Assembly: GCA_963740835.1 (NCBI GenBank)
Contig: CAVUFH010000007.1
Location: forward strand, 372,001-436,000
Source of the DNA: CAVUFH01 sp963740835
Lineage (GTDB): Bacteria > Actinomycetota > Acidimicrobiia > IMCC26256 > PALSA-610
Direction of reading: 5' to 3'
Length of the DNA stretch: 64,000 nt
Below, in pieces: positions 16,687 through 24,642 of the stretch (position 1 is the stretch's first letter; each line of letters begins with the position of its first letter). The translations under genes were made by a program, and so were the position numbers. The notes under the pieces are model-generated. The model was not told the DNA's origin and did not search any database. It saw only the letters and a program-made list of their open reading frames with translations.

Positions 16687-17151
16687 ATGCGCAGAACAAT
16701 GCTGGCGATCGCGGCCGCCGCGATCGTCGTCGCGCTCGCCACGACAGGTGTGATCACGTACGCCGCCGGTGCGTCCAACCGTTCGAAGGGTGTCGACAAT
16801 CGGGTGGCCAAGCAGTACGTCGGCTACTGGATGGGTGTCGACCCCCTCGACGGCGGCGATTCACGCCGCGCCATCACGAGCAATGACGACGGCGCGTTCG
16901 CGCTGATCGGGCGCGACACGGTGTTCACGCTCTGCGACAACACCGACCGCGCCGTCATCACGGCCACACTCGTGGTCGACGACACCTCGCTTCGGAGCGA
17001 TGATCTCGTGATCGCGTGCACCAACCTTCAATCGACAGTGCACCTCGCCGTGCGCTACGACGTGATCGACCGCAATATCATCCGCGAGCACGTGACCACG
17101 CCGCAGGGCGCATTCGTCGACGAGATCGTCTTCCACCGTGTGAGCGCCTGA
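16687..17151 (+). CDS. Secreted protein of unknown function
   Basis: This 154-residue protein follows AAGGAGGAG at 16674-16682. It starts with a signal peptide or anchor (MLAIAAAAIVVALATTGVITY). The rest (YWMGVDPLDGGDSRRAITSN, then FTLCDNTDRAVITATLVVDD) is beta-rich with two cysteines. No recognised family. It lies 23 bases before the PhoX-type phosphatase gene and may be co-transcribed with it. Confidence 0.6.
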   Translation: MRRTMLAIAAAAIVVALATTGVITYAAGASNRSKGVDNRVAKQYVGYWMGVDPLDGGDSRRAITSNDDGAFALIGRDTVFTLCDNTDRAVITATLVVDDTSLRSDDLVIACTNLQSTVHLAVRYDVIDRNIIREHVTTPQGAFVDEIVFHRVSA

Positions 17152-17174
17152 GCATGTGAGTCAAGGAGGCGCCG

Positions 17175-18608
17175 ATGTCAACGATCGACCGTCGCAGCTT
17201 TCTCAAGGCGGGGGTCGGCGCGGCCGGCGCCCTCGCGCTCGCCGGCCCGTTCCAAGGTTTGGTCGCGCACGCCGCCGGCGCGCGTCCCGCTACGCGGCCG
17301 TCATTGCGGCCGCTCGTCGACGTCCCCGACTTCTCTGACGGTGTCGTGCGCCTCGCGTTGCCGCGCGGGTACGTGTACCGGTCGTTCGGCGCGACCGGTG
17401 ACCCGATGTCGGACGGTGCCCCGACGCCGGGGCGGCAAGACGGCATGGCCGCGTTCCCGGGTCCGAAGGGTCGCATCCGGCTCGTGCGCAATCACGAGCA
17501 GCAGTTCAGCGGCGCGCCCATCGGCGACCCGGCCAAGTCGTACGACACCGTGACCCAAGGCGGCACGACGACACTCGAGGTCGATACGCGCACGCGCGAG
17601 CTCCTCGGGAGTTGGGTGAGCTTGTCCGGCACTTCGTTCAACTGCGCGGGTGGCCCCACGCCGTGGGGGACGTGGATGAGTGTGGAGGAGACGGTGAACG
17701 GGCCGGACGTCGGCCCTGATTTCGCCGGCGCCGGACCGGATTTCACGCAGCGACACGGCTACCTGTACGAGGTCGACGAGCGATGGGGTCCGGGCGAGTA
17801 CCCGAAAGTCGAGCCGATCCGTGCCGTGGGTCGCCTGCCCCACGAGGCCGCGGTCGTCGACCCGGCGACCGGTGAGGTGTACCAAACCGAAGACCAATTT
17901 CTCTTTCCGGCGGGGATCTATCGCTACCGCCCGCCTACGCACTCGCGGCGGGCGCGTCGCATCGTCGACGGCGGCGTGCTCGAGATGTTGCGCGTCCGCG
18001 GCGCGACGGAACCGACGCAGCTTGGCGGCATGCTTCCGATCGGCTCGGTGTTTCCGATCGAGTGGGTGCGCATCCCCGAGCCAGACTTCGACGGCGGCGG
18101 CGCGCCCAACGACGACGCGATCCGCACGGTCAGCCTCCAAGGGTTCGCGCAGAACGCCGCGATGTTCGCCCGGCCCGAAGGCCTCTGGTACGACAAGGGC
18201 GCGATGTTCTTCTCCTGTACGCGCGGCGGCGCGACGCAGATCGCGATCAACCCTCCCAACGAGTACGGCAACGGGCACGGCCAGATCTGGCGCCTCGACC
18301 CGCGGCACAACCGGCTTACGCTGATCTTCCAGTCGCCCGGCGCCGATGTCCTCGACATGCCCGACAACATCACGATGACCGATCGCGGCACGCTCGTCAT
18401 CTGCGAGGACGGCATCGACGGCAGCAACTTCGTTCGGTTGCTCGACCGCCACGGAACCCTCGCCACGTTCGCGCAGAATCGGTTCAGCGGCGACGAGTTC
18501 GCAGGCGCGGCTGTCAGCCGCGGCGGTCACACGCTGTTCGTCAACACGCAGGCCGCGTCGGGTCGCACCTTCGCGATCTGGTCGCAGCGCGGCAGCCTCG
18601 GGTTCTAG
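17175..18608 (+). CDS. PhoX-family (DUF839) phosphatase, Tat-exported
   Basis: The protein has 477 residues. A twin-arginine signal, DRRSFLKAGVGAAGALALAG, leads to a beta-propeller of the PhoX/DUF839 type. Conserved stretches include RNHEQ near residue 110, SVEETVN near 174, GRLPHEAAVVDPATG near 218 and NGHGQIWRL near 365, all at positions expected for Fe/Ca ligands. PhoX enzymes release phosphate from phosphoesters outside the cell. Length is normal for the short DUF839 type. A shared promoter with the small secreted protein upstream is possible. Confidence 0.85.
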   Translation: MSTIDRRSFLKAGVGAAGALALAGPFQGLVAHAAGARPATRPSLRPLVDVPDFSDGVVRLALPRGYVYRSFGATGDPMSDGAPTPGRQDGMAAFPGPKGRIRLVRNHEQQFSGAPIGDPAKSYDTVTQGGTTTLEVDTRTRELLGSWVSLSGTSFNCAGGPTPWGTWMSVEETVNGPDVGPDFAGAGPDFTQRHGYLYEVDERWGPGEYPKVEPIRAVGRLPHEAAVVDPATGEVYQTEDQFLFPAGIYRYRPPTHSRRARRIVDGGVLEMLRVRGATEPTQLGGMLPIGSVFPIEWVRIPEPDFDGGGAPNDDAIRTVSLQGFAQNAAMFARPEGLWYDKGAMFFSCTRGGATQIAINPPNEYGNGHGQIWRLDPRHNRLTLIFQSPGADVLDMPDNITMTDRGTLVICEDGIDGSNFVRLLDRHGTLATFAQNRFSGDEFAGAAVSRGGHTLFVNTQAASGRTFAIWSQRGSLGF

Positions 18609-18683
18609 ACCTGCCGCACATTCCGGGTTCGGTCGCTCGCGTGCCGGCTCGCCGGACGCGCGAAACGACCGTCATCCGCACCG

Positions 18684-19082
18684 TCAGGCGGTGCCGTACT
18701 TCTCGCGGTGATGCGCACCCCGTTCGGGTGCTTCGACACCGTCAGGCAACGGCGCCTGCAGGCTGACGATGCGCCCGTCCGGGTCGCGCAACTTCGCTTC
18801 GACGACGCCCCAGTGTTCGGGCGTGAACGGCTGCGCGTAGTCAGGCACGCGGGCCGGCGCGAACGTGGTGGCGTCGGCGACCTTCAGGATGGGCCGCGTC
18901 TCGAGGTCGGCGTCGTGCTGTTCGTTGATGAAGACGTACGGCCCGCCGCGCGGGTGGTGCCATTGCCCCGATCCGTGATCGGTCTCGAAGACGTTCTCGA
19001 ACCCGAGCGACGCCCAGAACGCCGCGGTCGCGCCGTAGTTGCGGGTGTCCACGTAGTAACCCTCGATGCCCTCAGTTGCCAC
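18684..19082 (-). CDS. VOC (glyoxalase/bleomycin-resistance) family protein
   Basis: This is a 132-residue protein from GTG 19082. It starts IEGYYVDTRNYGATAAFWASLGF, the typical first betaalphabeta unit with a metal- or substrate-facing residue after the strand. GPYVFINEQHDADLE, a middle strand, and WGVVEAKLRDPDGRIVSLQ, the second repeat, complete one VOC module. The start overlaps the RHH gene end, so both are translated from one mRNA. Substrate unknown. Confidence 0.8.
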   Translation of the reverse strand: MATEGIEGYYVDTRNYGATAAFWASLGFENVFETDHGSGQWHHPRGGPYVFINEQHDADLETRPILKVADATTFAPARVPDYAQPFTPEHWGVVEAKLRDPDGRIVSLQAPLPDGVEAPERGAHHREKYGTA

Positions 19083-19251
19083 GTCTCGCCTCCTTCTTGC
19101 CTCGACCGGGACCGGCGAGGTACGCCTCGAGCGCGGCTTCGACGATCGCCGAGAGCGACTGCTCGGTGTCCACGGCGTGGTGCTTGACGGCACGGATGAG
19201 CTCGACCGGGAGATAGACGTTGAACTGCTTGACCGAGCGCTCCTCCGCCAT
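19072..19251 (-). CDS. Ribbon-helix-helix (CopG/ParD-like) regulator
   Basis: This small gene (59 residues) is on the minus strand. ERSVKQFNVYLPVELIRAVK has the ribbon and first helix and AVDTEQSLSAIVEAALEAYL the second helix of an RHH fold, the common antitoxin and repressor scaffold. Its stop lies inside the start region of the VOC gene (11-base overlap). The inverted repeat at 19261-19274 lies just upstream and overlaps the minus-strand hexamer TAGCAT, 7 nt before the ATG, so autorepression is likely. Confidence 0.72.
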   Translation of the reverse strand: MAEERSVKQFNVYLPVELIRAVKHHAVDTEQSLSAIVEAALEAYLAGPGRGKKEARRGN

Positions 19252-19258
19252 CCTTAGG

Positions 19259-19274
19259 ATGCTAGCACACTAGC
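19259..19274. promoter_or_regulatory. Inverted-repeat operator upstream of the RHH/VOC pair
   Basis: GCTAG-CACA-CTAGC (19261-19274) is a perfect 5-4-5 repeat. TAGCAT (19264 down to 19259) on the minus strand is a -10-like hexamer 7 nt before ATG 19251. The overlap fits RHH-mediated repression. Confidence 0.45.
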
Positions 19275-19338
19275 TAGACCGAGGAAACCGGCGTAGGACA
19301 CACTTGCGGCTCGGCTCGACGACAGAACGGTGAGGCGG

Positions 19339-19767
19339 ATGTCGGACAACCTGCGATTGCTCGGCAAGTACAGCGCGGCGATGGACGCCGGCGACACCGA
19401 AGCGGTGTACGAGTTCTGGTCCCCCGACTTCGTCAGTCATGTGACGGCACGCGTGAACCCCGACCGCGTCGGCACCGACATCCGCGGCCAGGAGCAAGAG
19501 TGGTGGGAGCAAGCGCGCGCCGCGTTCCCCGACATGACGTTCACCGTCAACCTGCTGATCGAGCAAGAAGATCTAGTGGTGTCGAACTGGACGGTGAAGG
19601 GCACCCACACCGGCACCGCGTTCTACGACACCCCCGCGAACGGCGAGCCCGTGGAGATCAACGGCACCGCCATCCTCCGCATCCGCGACAACCAGATCGT
19701 CGAACACTGGGGCGGCCCCCACTGCCAACAGGGGCTGGGATTGATTCAGACTTCCACTGACTATTGA
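19339..19767 (+). CDS. SnoaL-like (NTF2-fold) ester cyclase-type protein
   Basis: The product has about 142 residues from ATG 19339 (GTG 19330 is an alternative). LLGKYSAAMDAGDTEAVYEFWSPDF is the first helix and strand, WWEQARAAFPDMTFTVNLLI the core with D/W residues, and TAILRIRDNQIVEHWG the closing strands with the terminal His. This is the SnoaL polyketide-cyclase-like fold, used by many uncharacterised proteins. There is no secretion signal. It has no clear operon partner. Confidence 0.75.
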   Translation: MSDNLRLLGKYSAAMDAGDTEAVYEFWSPDFVSHVTARVNPDRVGTDIRGQEQEWWEQARAAFPDMTFTVNLLIEQEDLVVSNWTVKGTHTGTAFYDTPANGEPVEINGTAILRIRDNQIVEHWGGPHCQQGLGLIQTSTDY

Positions 19768-20373
19768 GTGTCAGACCGGGAGCCTGGCTACTTCGACGCG
19801 CTTCGCTTGAACGGTACAGGCACGGCGTCGAGGCGATCCCGAGGAGTGTGGACAATGTTGAGCCCTGCGCCAGGTGGGGGTTCAAGTCGGAGGGCCGACG
19901 ACTCCGGAACTCATTGGCGCCTGGAGCCATGGCGGGCGAAGGTTTAAGCCTTCGTCAGATGTGTGCGCCGCGCGGGCCGGATCGAGAAGTGCCCGGGCGG
20001 AGGCGGAGTAGGCACGACGACAAGGGCGCTCAGCCCTGTCGTGTCGATCGTGAAAATGCGTTTCGCCTCACCGCCCGCGGCCATCGCCGAAGTCTCCCAG
20101 GCGCTCATGCCGTCCTCATCCTTGCCCCGTCGTGGAGTCAGTGCTCGAGGCGTGCGCGAACCCGAACGAAAAATGTGGCGAGTGCCTCTCGGCTCTCCTC
20201 GCCCAACCCCGCCATGCAACCTCCTCATCATTCGCTCACCTTCGCGTCATGAGTCTAAGGCTCGCCGATGGTGCGTGATCGCCGTGGCCAGACCGACGAA
20301 GGCGAACCTCAGCGACCGCTGTGCGTGCTTCGTCGATAATTGCTTGATCGAGGTCGCCAGCAGGTCAATCTGA
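19768..20373. other. Non-coding stretch without recognisable gene
   Basis: About 600 bases with no frame that looks like a real protein. Codon use in the possible frames is poor and there are scattered stops. The GGGGG-TTCAAGT-CGGAG string near 19876-19892 superficially recalls a T-arm, but no tRNA fold can be built around it. It immediately precedes the RecQ tail remnant and may be degraded DNA from the same decay event. Confidence 0.5.
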
Positions 20374-20553
20374 ATCAAGTACGGCAACGTGGCCGACGCG
20401 TTCGCGATCACCGGCGAGGTGCCGTCGGGACTCGTGTTCCTGATCGACGACGTCGTCGACTCCCGCTGGTCGCTGACTGTGGTCAGTCAGCTGCTCCGCC
20501 AGCAACGTAGCGGTCCCGTCGTCCGGCTCGCGCTGGCGCGGGGGTCGGGCTGA
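20374..20553 (+). pseudogene. recQ: Remnant of RecQ-type helicase C-terminal phosphoribosyltransferase-like tail
   Basis: A 59-codon frame ends at TGA 20553. It reads NVADAFAITGEVPSGLVFLI and then DDVVDSRWSLTVVSQLLRQQ, which matches the C-terminal tail of a subset of actinobacterial RecQ-like helicases: NV-AF-VTG-VP, the VLLVDDVVDSRWTLTV motif (a PRPP-type D-D signature) and GPV-P-LA. The frame is closed upstream by TGA at 20371, so the helicase body is absent. Confidence 0.65.
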
Positions 20554-20574
20554 CCGGCTTCGACGGCGCGAAGG

Positions 20575-21429
20575 TCAGTCGACGCTGAGGCCGTAGACGA
20601 GCTCGCCGCGCGCGTCCGTGTCGTAGTACTCGACGCCTTCGGTCACGTGGGGATCGTCAGCGGCGAAGGCCACCGCGATCTTGTTGGCGGCGTTGCGTGC
20701 GATGTCGAAGAGCAACTCGGTCGTCTCGGCGACGGTGAAGTGCGCCCGCACGGCTCCGGTCAGATCTTCCGGGTAGTGCAGCGGGGTCCAGATCATCGCA
20801 TCGGTGAGACGGAGCGCCGCCTGTTGACGCGGATCGAAGGCGCCGCGCTCGTAGTGGTCGATCTGGTCGTAGAGCGTGTCGTCGGCACCACCACGCGCGG
20901 CTTCCACGTTGCGCAGCGAGCGGCACAGCCGGCAGTTGTGCGCGCGAGCTCCGCGGAGACGCACGAGCTCGGTGGTGAGCGCGTCGAGGTTGCGCAACCG
21001 CGCGACCGCGGCGAACATCGCCTCCAGCGCCGCGAACAGCGAGACGGCCGGCTCGGGAGCCGGTGCGGCAGCAACGAAGGGATCGACGTCCAGCAACTGT
21101 GCGAAGCCGGCGCGCAGGCGAGTCGTGAAGTCCTCGAGGTAGCACACCTGCACGAAGTCGAATGCCGCAACACCGAGCTCGCGCAGCGCGGCGGCGCGGA
21201 GCTCGTCGCTCACCGACGCGACGTCGACGACCATCTGTGCCGCCAACGCAGCCGGGGGCCCGGACGCCGGCGCCACGCTCGCAGTACCGAGCGCGGATGC
21301 AACCTGCGATCGAGCAAGCGCGCGCAGCTCGGGATCGACACGCGCGTCGCCGGTTACGAAGACGACGTCGAACGCGGCGAACGCCTCGGGCGCGGTCATC
21401 CGCACATCCGCCGCGCTGATCTCACACAC
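20575..21429 (-). CDS. Carboxymuconolactone decarboxylase / AhpD-like protein
   Basis: This protein has 284 residues. The diagnostic block is TELVRLRGARAHNCRLCRSLR (about residues 155-175), the CxxC-bearing helix of AhpD/CMD proteins that provides peroxidatic or thiol-disulfide chemistry. IDHYERGAFDPRQQAALRLTD and TTELLFDIARNAANKIAVAF complete the helical core. The first 140 residues are extra and unassigned. Many such proteins act as thiol peroxidases or redox partners in soil actinobacteria. Confidence 0.75.
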   Translation of the reverse strand: MCEISAADVRMTAPEAFAAFDVVFVTGDARVDPELRALARSQVASALGTASVAPASGPPAALAAQMVVDVASVSDELRAAALRELGVAAFDFVQVCYLEDFTTRLRAGFAQLLDVDPFVAAAPAPEPAVSLFAALEAMFAAVARLRNLDALTTELVRLRGARAHNCRLCRSLRNVEAARGGADDTLYDQIDHYERGAFDPRQQAALRLTDAMIWTPLHYPEDLTGAVRAHFTVAETTELLFDIARNAANKIAVAFAADDPHVTEGVEYYDTDARGELVYGLSVD

Positions 21430-21501
21430 GGGACGACCCTACAACGGTGCCAGCATCCCCACATTTCGCGTTCATGTCTCACCCGGCCGCGACCATGCGG
21501 C

Positions 21502-21846
21502 ATGGACGATGACGGGCAATGGATCTGCGACTGCAAGATGTGCAACGGAGTGTTCAGCGGCGCGGATGCCGCGCAATACGTCTGGGAGTTCGCGCTCGGG
21601 TCTTGCGGAGTCCCGACGACCGCTGGTGTCAACGCGGCCGCCGACGGCTTCGTGTGCTGCGCCGCGACGTACTGGCACGGCGACCCCGATGCACCGCACC
21701 CCATTGGCGAACTGGGCGAGTTCATGGTCTCGTGCCGGCCCGGGCAGGGGACGGTCCCGACCGAACGTGACATCGCGCGCTGGATGCGATGGCAGTCGAG
21801 TCCACGCCCACCACGAGACTGGGTCATCGTCGACGGCACCGACTAG
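21502..21846 (+). CDS. Small cysteine-rich protein, unrecognised
   Basis: This 114-residue protein starts at ATG 21502. It has WICDCKMCNGVF near residue 8 (three closely spaced Cys) and FVCCAATYWHG near residue 50, so five to seven cysteines could bind a metal or form disulfides. It has no signal peptide. It is divergent from the AhpD-like gene. I do not recognise the family, and codon use looks normal for the neighbourhood. Confidence 0.45.
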   Translation: MDDDGQWICDCKMCNGVFSGADAAQYVWEFALGSCGVPTTAGVNAAADGFVCCAATYWHGDPDAPHPIGELGEFMVSCRPGQGTVPTERDIARWMRWQSSPRPPRDWVIVDGTD

Positions 21847-22067
21847 CGATCGGTCCGCACCACCTGCCACGCCTTGCAGAAGCGGAAGCCGATGCCCTCC
21901 GCAGTATCGATCGCCGGCGACTGGACGCCGATGCTCGACGATGAATTCCGACAGCGTGTGCGCCGCGAATGGGACGCAACGCGACGGCGCAATCAGACGT
22001 TGTGGCGCTGGTGATGACGGCCGGGTGCAAGCGATCTCTGGATCGGTTCGGAGACCGATGCATTTTC

Positions 22068-22098
22068 GCATGATCTCATGCGCATGTGCATGTATGCT
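22068..22098 (+). promoter_or_regulatory. Inverted repeat and -10-like hexamer for the FitAB-like pair
   Basis: GCATGA-TC-TCATGC (22068-22081) is a perfect 6-2-6 repeat. TATGCT (22093-22098) ends 7 nt before GTG 22106, fitting a leaderless transcript under antitoxin control. Confidence 0.45.
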
Positions 22099-22105
22099 GA
22101 TCCGC

Positions 22106-22351
22106 GTGCCCAAGACCATCCAGATCCGCGACCTCGACGACGACGTGTACGCCGCGTTGCTTCGCCGGGCGGCGGAAGCGGGACTGACGGTCCCGGAGTT
22201 GTTGCGGCGCGAGGCGGCGCGACTCGCCGCGCGGCCCACCGTCGAGGAGTGGCTCGCCCGCACCCGCCGGCGGGCCACCGGAATCGACGCGCAGCAGGTC
22301 GTCGAGGCGCTCGACGAGCATCGCGGTCCGTGGCCCGATGCTCGTCGTTGA
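22106..22351 (+). CDS. FitA/VapB-like RHH antitoxin
   Basis: This 81-residue protein starts at GTG 22106, with an upstream in-frame ATG at 22094 that lies inside the likely promoter. TIQIRDLDDDVYAALLRRAAE and LTVPELLRREAARLA are the ribbon, first and second helices of a FitA-type RHH domain. The C-terminal VEEWLARTRRRATGIDAQQV extends toward the toxin. It overlaps the PIN gene start by 14 bases. Confidence 0.82.
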   Translation: MPKTIQIRDLDDDVYAALLRRAAEAGLTVPELLRREAARLAARPTVEEWLARTRRRATGIDAQQVVEALDEHRGPWPDARR

Positions 22352-22733
22352 CGCGTCCTGTTTGTACGAAGCCCTGGTCGACGGCCGGCAGAGCGAGGTG
22401 GTCCGGGCCGCGCTCGCGGCTGACAGCGACCACGCGGCACCGCACATCGTGGATGTCGAGGTGCTCAGCGTCCTGCGTCGAGACGTCCTGCTCGGACGTC
22501 TCGACGGCACCGCCGCCGCGCAGGCGGTCGAGGACCTGCGCGATTGGCCCGGCGAGCGCTACGGGCACCGGTTGTTGCTCGAGCGTGCGCACGAGCTGCG
22601 GCACAACATCCGAACCTGGGACGCGATGTACGTCGTGTTGGCAGAGGTACTCGACGCCGCGCTCCTGACGCTCGACGGTCGTCTTGCCACCGCGCGCGGA
22701 CCACGTTGCGCGATCCGCGTCGTCGAGGTGTGA
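22338..22733 (+). CDS. FitB/VapC-like PIN-domain toxin
   Basis: This 131-residue PIN protein starts MLVVDASCLYEAL with the first Asp. HIVDVEVLSVLRRDVL has the Glu, and the DAMYVVLAEVLDAALLTLDGRLA segment near residue 95 carries the third and fourth acidic residues. It is an RNase of the toxin type, translationally coupled to its antitoxin by the overlap. It is intact. Confidence 0.88.
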   Translation: MLVVDASCLYEALVDGRQSEVVRAALAADSDHAAPHIVDVEVLSVLRRDVLLGRLDGTAAAQAVEDLRDWPGERYGHRLLLERAHELRHNIRTWDAMYVVLAEVLDAALLTLDGRLATARGPRCAIRVVEV

Positions 22734-22830
22734 GCGGCCAACGCCGGCCGTGTCGTCGCGAATCGCGGCACGTTGACACTCGCGCGTGCACCGTGGAGCG
22801 ATCGGACGTGACATCTCTAGGCTGACGGCG

Positions 22831-23688
22831 ATGGCCGTCCCGAATGCAGCCGCCTCGCCCAGCGCACTCGACGTGCGGCCACTCACGCCGACGATCGGTG
22901 GCGAAGTGCGGGGCATCGATTGCTCGCAACCGCTCGCCGACGCGCAGATCGCCGCGATCCGCGCCGCCTGGCTCGACCGGCTCGTCCTGTTCTTCCCCGA
23001 CCAGCAACTCGACGACGCGCAGCACGTCGCGTTCGCGCAGCGCTTCGGTGAGGTCACCGCGGGTCACCCGGTCGAGCAGCCGGCGACGGGTCAGCCGCAG
23101 ATCCACACGATCGACAGCGCGACCGGTCGGACGAACTTCTGGCACACCGACGTGACCTTCATGGCTCGCCCCGCGATGGCGTCGATGCTCCGTTCGATCA
23201 CGGTGCCCGAGGCCGGCGGCGACACGATGTGGGCCGACACGCGCGCCGCCTACGAGACCCTGGCGCCACCGCTCCAACAATTCTGCGACGACCTCGTCGG
23301 CATCCACTACAGCAAGTACTACGCCGGCGAAGTTCGACGCGGGGTCGCCAACGAGTGGGAAGGCGCCAAGCTCGATGCGCTGGAACCAGTCGAGCACCCC
23401 GTCGTGCGCGTCCACCCGGAGACGCAGCGGCGCAGCCTGTTCGTGAACCCGGGCTTCACCGTCGGCCTCCGAGACTTCCCCGCCGCGCAGAGCAAAGGCT
23501 TCTTGTGGATGCTCTACGCGCACATGACCCAGCCCGAGTTCATCGTCCGCTACCACTGGAAACCGGGCACGATCGCGTTCTGGGACAACCGGGCGACCAT
23601 GCACTACGGCATCTCCGACTACGGAGCCGCCCGCCGCATCATGCACCGCGTGATCCTGCGCGGCGACGAGCCCGTCGGGCCGCGCTGA
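22831..23688 (+). CDS. TauD/TfdA-family Fe(II)/2-oxoglutarate dioxygenase
   Basis: The protein has 285 residues from ATG 22831. NFWHTDVTF (His105, Asp107) is the HxD iron motif. MHYGISDYGAARRIMHR provides the distal His258 and the Arg that holds 2-oxoglutarate. The first half (IDCSQPLADAQIAAIRAAWLDR and VLFFPDQQL) is typical for TauD/TfdA. The family oxidises taurine, alkylsulfonates or aryloxyacetates; the substrate is not readable, although an SsuD-like gene lies near 61 kb. It shares no operon with the ABC genes that follow by about 50 bases. Confidence 0.88.
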   Translation: MAVPNAAASPSALDVRPLTPTIGGEVRGIDCSQPLADAQIAAIRAAWLDRLVLFFPDQQLDDAQHVAFAQRFGEVTAGHPVEQPATGQPQIHTIDSATGRTNFWHTDVTFMARPAMASMLRSITVPEAGGDTMWADTRAAYETLAPPLQQFCDDLVGIHYSKYYAGEVRRGVANEWEGAKLDALEPVEHPVVRVHPETQRRSLFVNPGFTVGLRDFPAAQSKGFLWMLYAHMTQPEFIVRYHWKPGTIAFWDNRATMHYGISDYGAARRIMHRVILRGDEPVGPR

Positions 23689-23736
23689 TCAGTCCTCGTC
23701 CGTGCGGCGCACGCGTGGATGGGCGAGGATCACGCG

Positions 23737-24642
23737 GTGAGCGCAGCGATCGAGACGCACCGGCTGACCAAGCGCTACGGCTCCGCACGCGGGATCGAGG
23801 ACCTCGACCTCCGGGTCGAGGCCGGCGAGGTGTTCGGGTTCCTCGGCCCGAACGGTGCCGGCAAATCGACGACGATACGGACGCTCCTCGACTTCCAGCG
23901 GCCGACGACCGGCCGCGCCGAGCTCTTGGGTCTCGATGCGCACCTTGACAGCGTGGCGATCCGCCGGCGGGTCGGCTACCTCCCCGGTGATCTCCATCTC
24001 TTCGATCGCATGACCGGTGCCGAACACCTCGCCTGGTTCAGCCGGGCACGCGGTGGGCACGACACCGCGACGACCGACGCGTTGGTCGCTCGGTTCGAGG
24101 TCACCATGGATCGTCCGGTCGCCGAGCTGTCGAAGGGCAACCGCCAGAAGGTCGGCCTGCTGCTCGCGTTCATGCATGCGCCCGAGCTGCTCATCCTCGA
24201 CGAGCCCACCTCCGGGCTCGACCCGCTCATGCAGGCCGAGTTCGAGCGGCTGGTCCGGGACACCGTCGCCGGCGGCCGTACCGTGCTGCTCTCGTCACAC
24301 TCGCTGACTGAGGTCCAGCGGGTCGCGAGCCAAGTGGCGATCATCCGGGAGGGACGGCTCGTCGTGACCGACACGGTCGACAACCTGCGGGCCCGCGCGC
24401 CCCGAGTCATGGGCATGCGCTTCGTGGGCGCAGTCGACGCCGAACCGTTCCGGCGGATCCCCGGTGTCGCGCGCGTCGACGCGCAGGGCGCCGACCTCGA
24501 TCTCCAAGTGAGCGGCGACATCGGTCCCGTCCTCGAAGCCGCGCTGGCGCAGCACGTCGTCGACCTCACCGCCCACCACGCCGACCTCGACGAGCTGTTC
24601 CTCGCCTACTATCGCGATCACGACGAACCGGCCGGGCCGTGA
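23737..24642 (+). CDS. ABC transporter ATP-binding protein (ABC-2 type)
   Basis: This protein has about 301 residues from GTG 23737; ATG 23719 is an alternative. GPNGAGKSTT is the Walker A, LSKGNRQKVGLLLA the signature, LLILDEPTSGLDP Walker B with D-loop and SSHSLTEVQ the H-loop. The C-terminal 80 residues are a regulatory extension seen in drug- or bacteriocin-type exporters. The permease start overlaps its stop by four bases, so the two form a two-gene transporter. Confidence 0.92.
   Translation: MSAAIETHRLTKRYGSARGIEDLDLRVEAGEVFGFLGPNGAGKSTTIRTLLDFQRPTTGRAELLGLDAHLDSVAIRRRVGYLPGDLHLFDRMTGAEHLAWFSRARGGHDTATTDALVARFEVTMDRPVAELSKGNRQKVGLLLAFMHAPELLILDEPTSGLDPLMQAEFERLVRDTVAGGRTVLLSSHSLTEVQRVASQVAIIREGRLVVTDTVDNLRARAPRVMGMRFVGAVDAEPFRRIPGVARVDAQGADLDLQVSGDIGPVLEAALAQHVVDLTAHHADLDELFLAYYRDHDEPAGP

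Noticed and set aside
19876..19892. A TTCAAGT string resembling a tRNA T-arm
   Set aside because: The flanking stem does not pair and no acceptor or anticodon arm can be formed.
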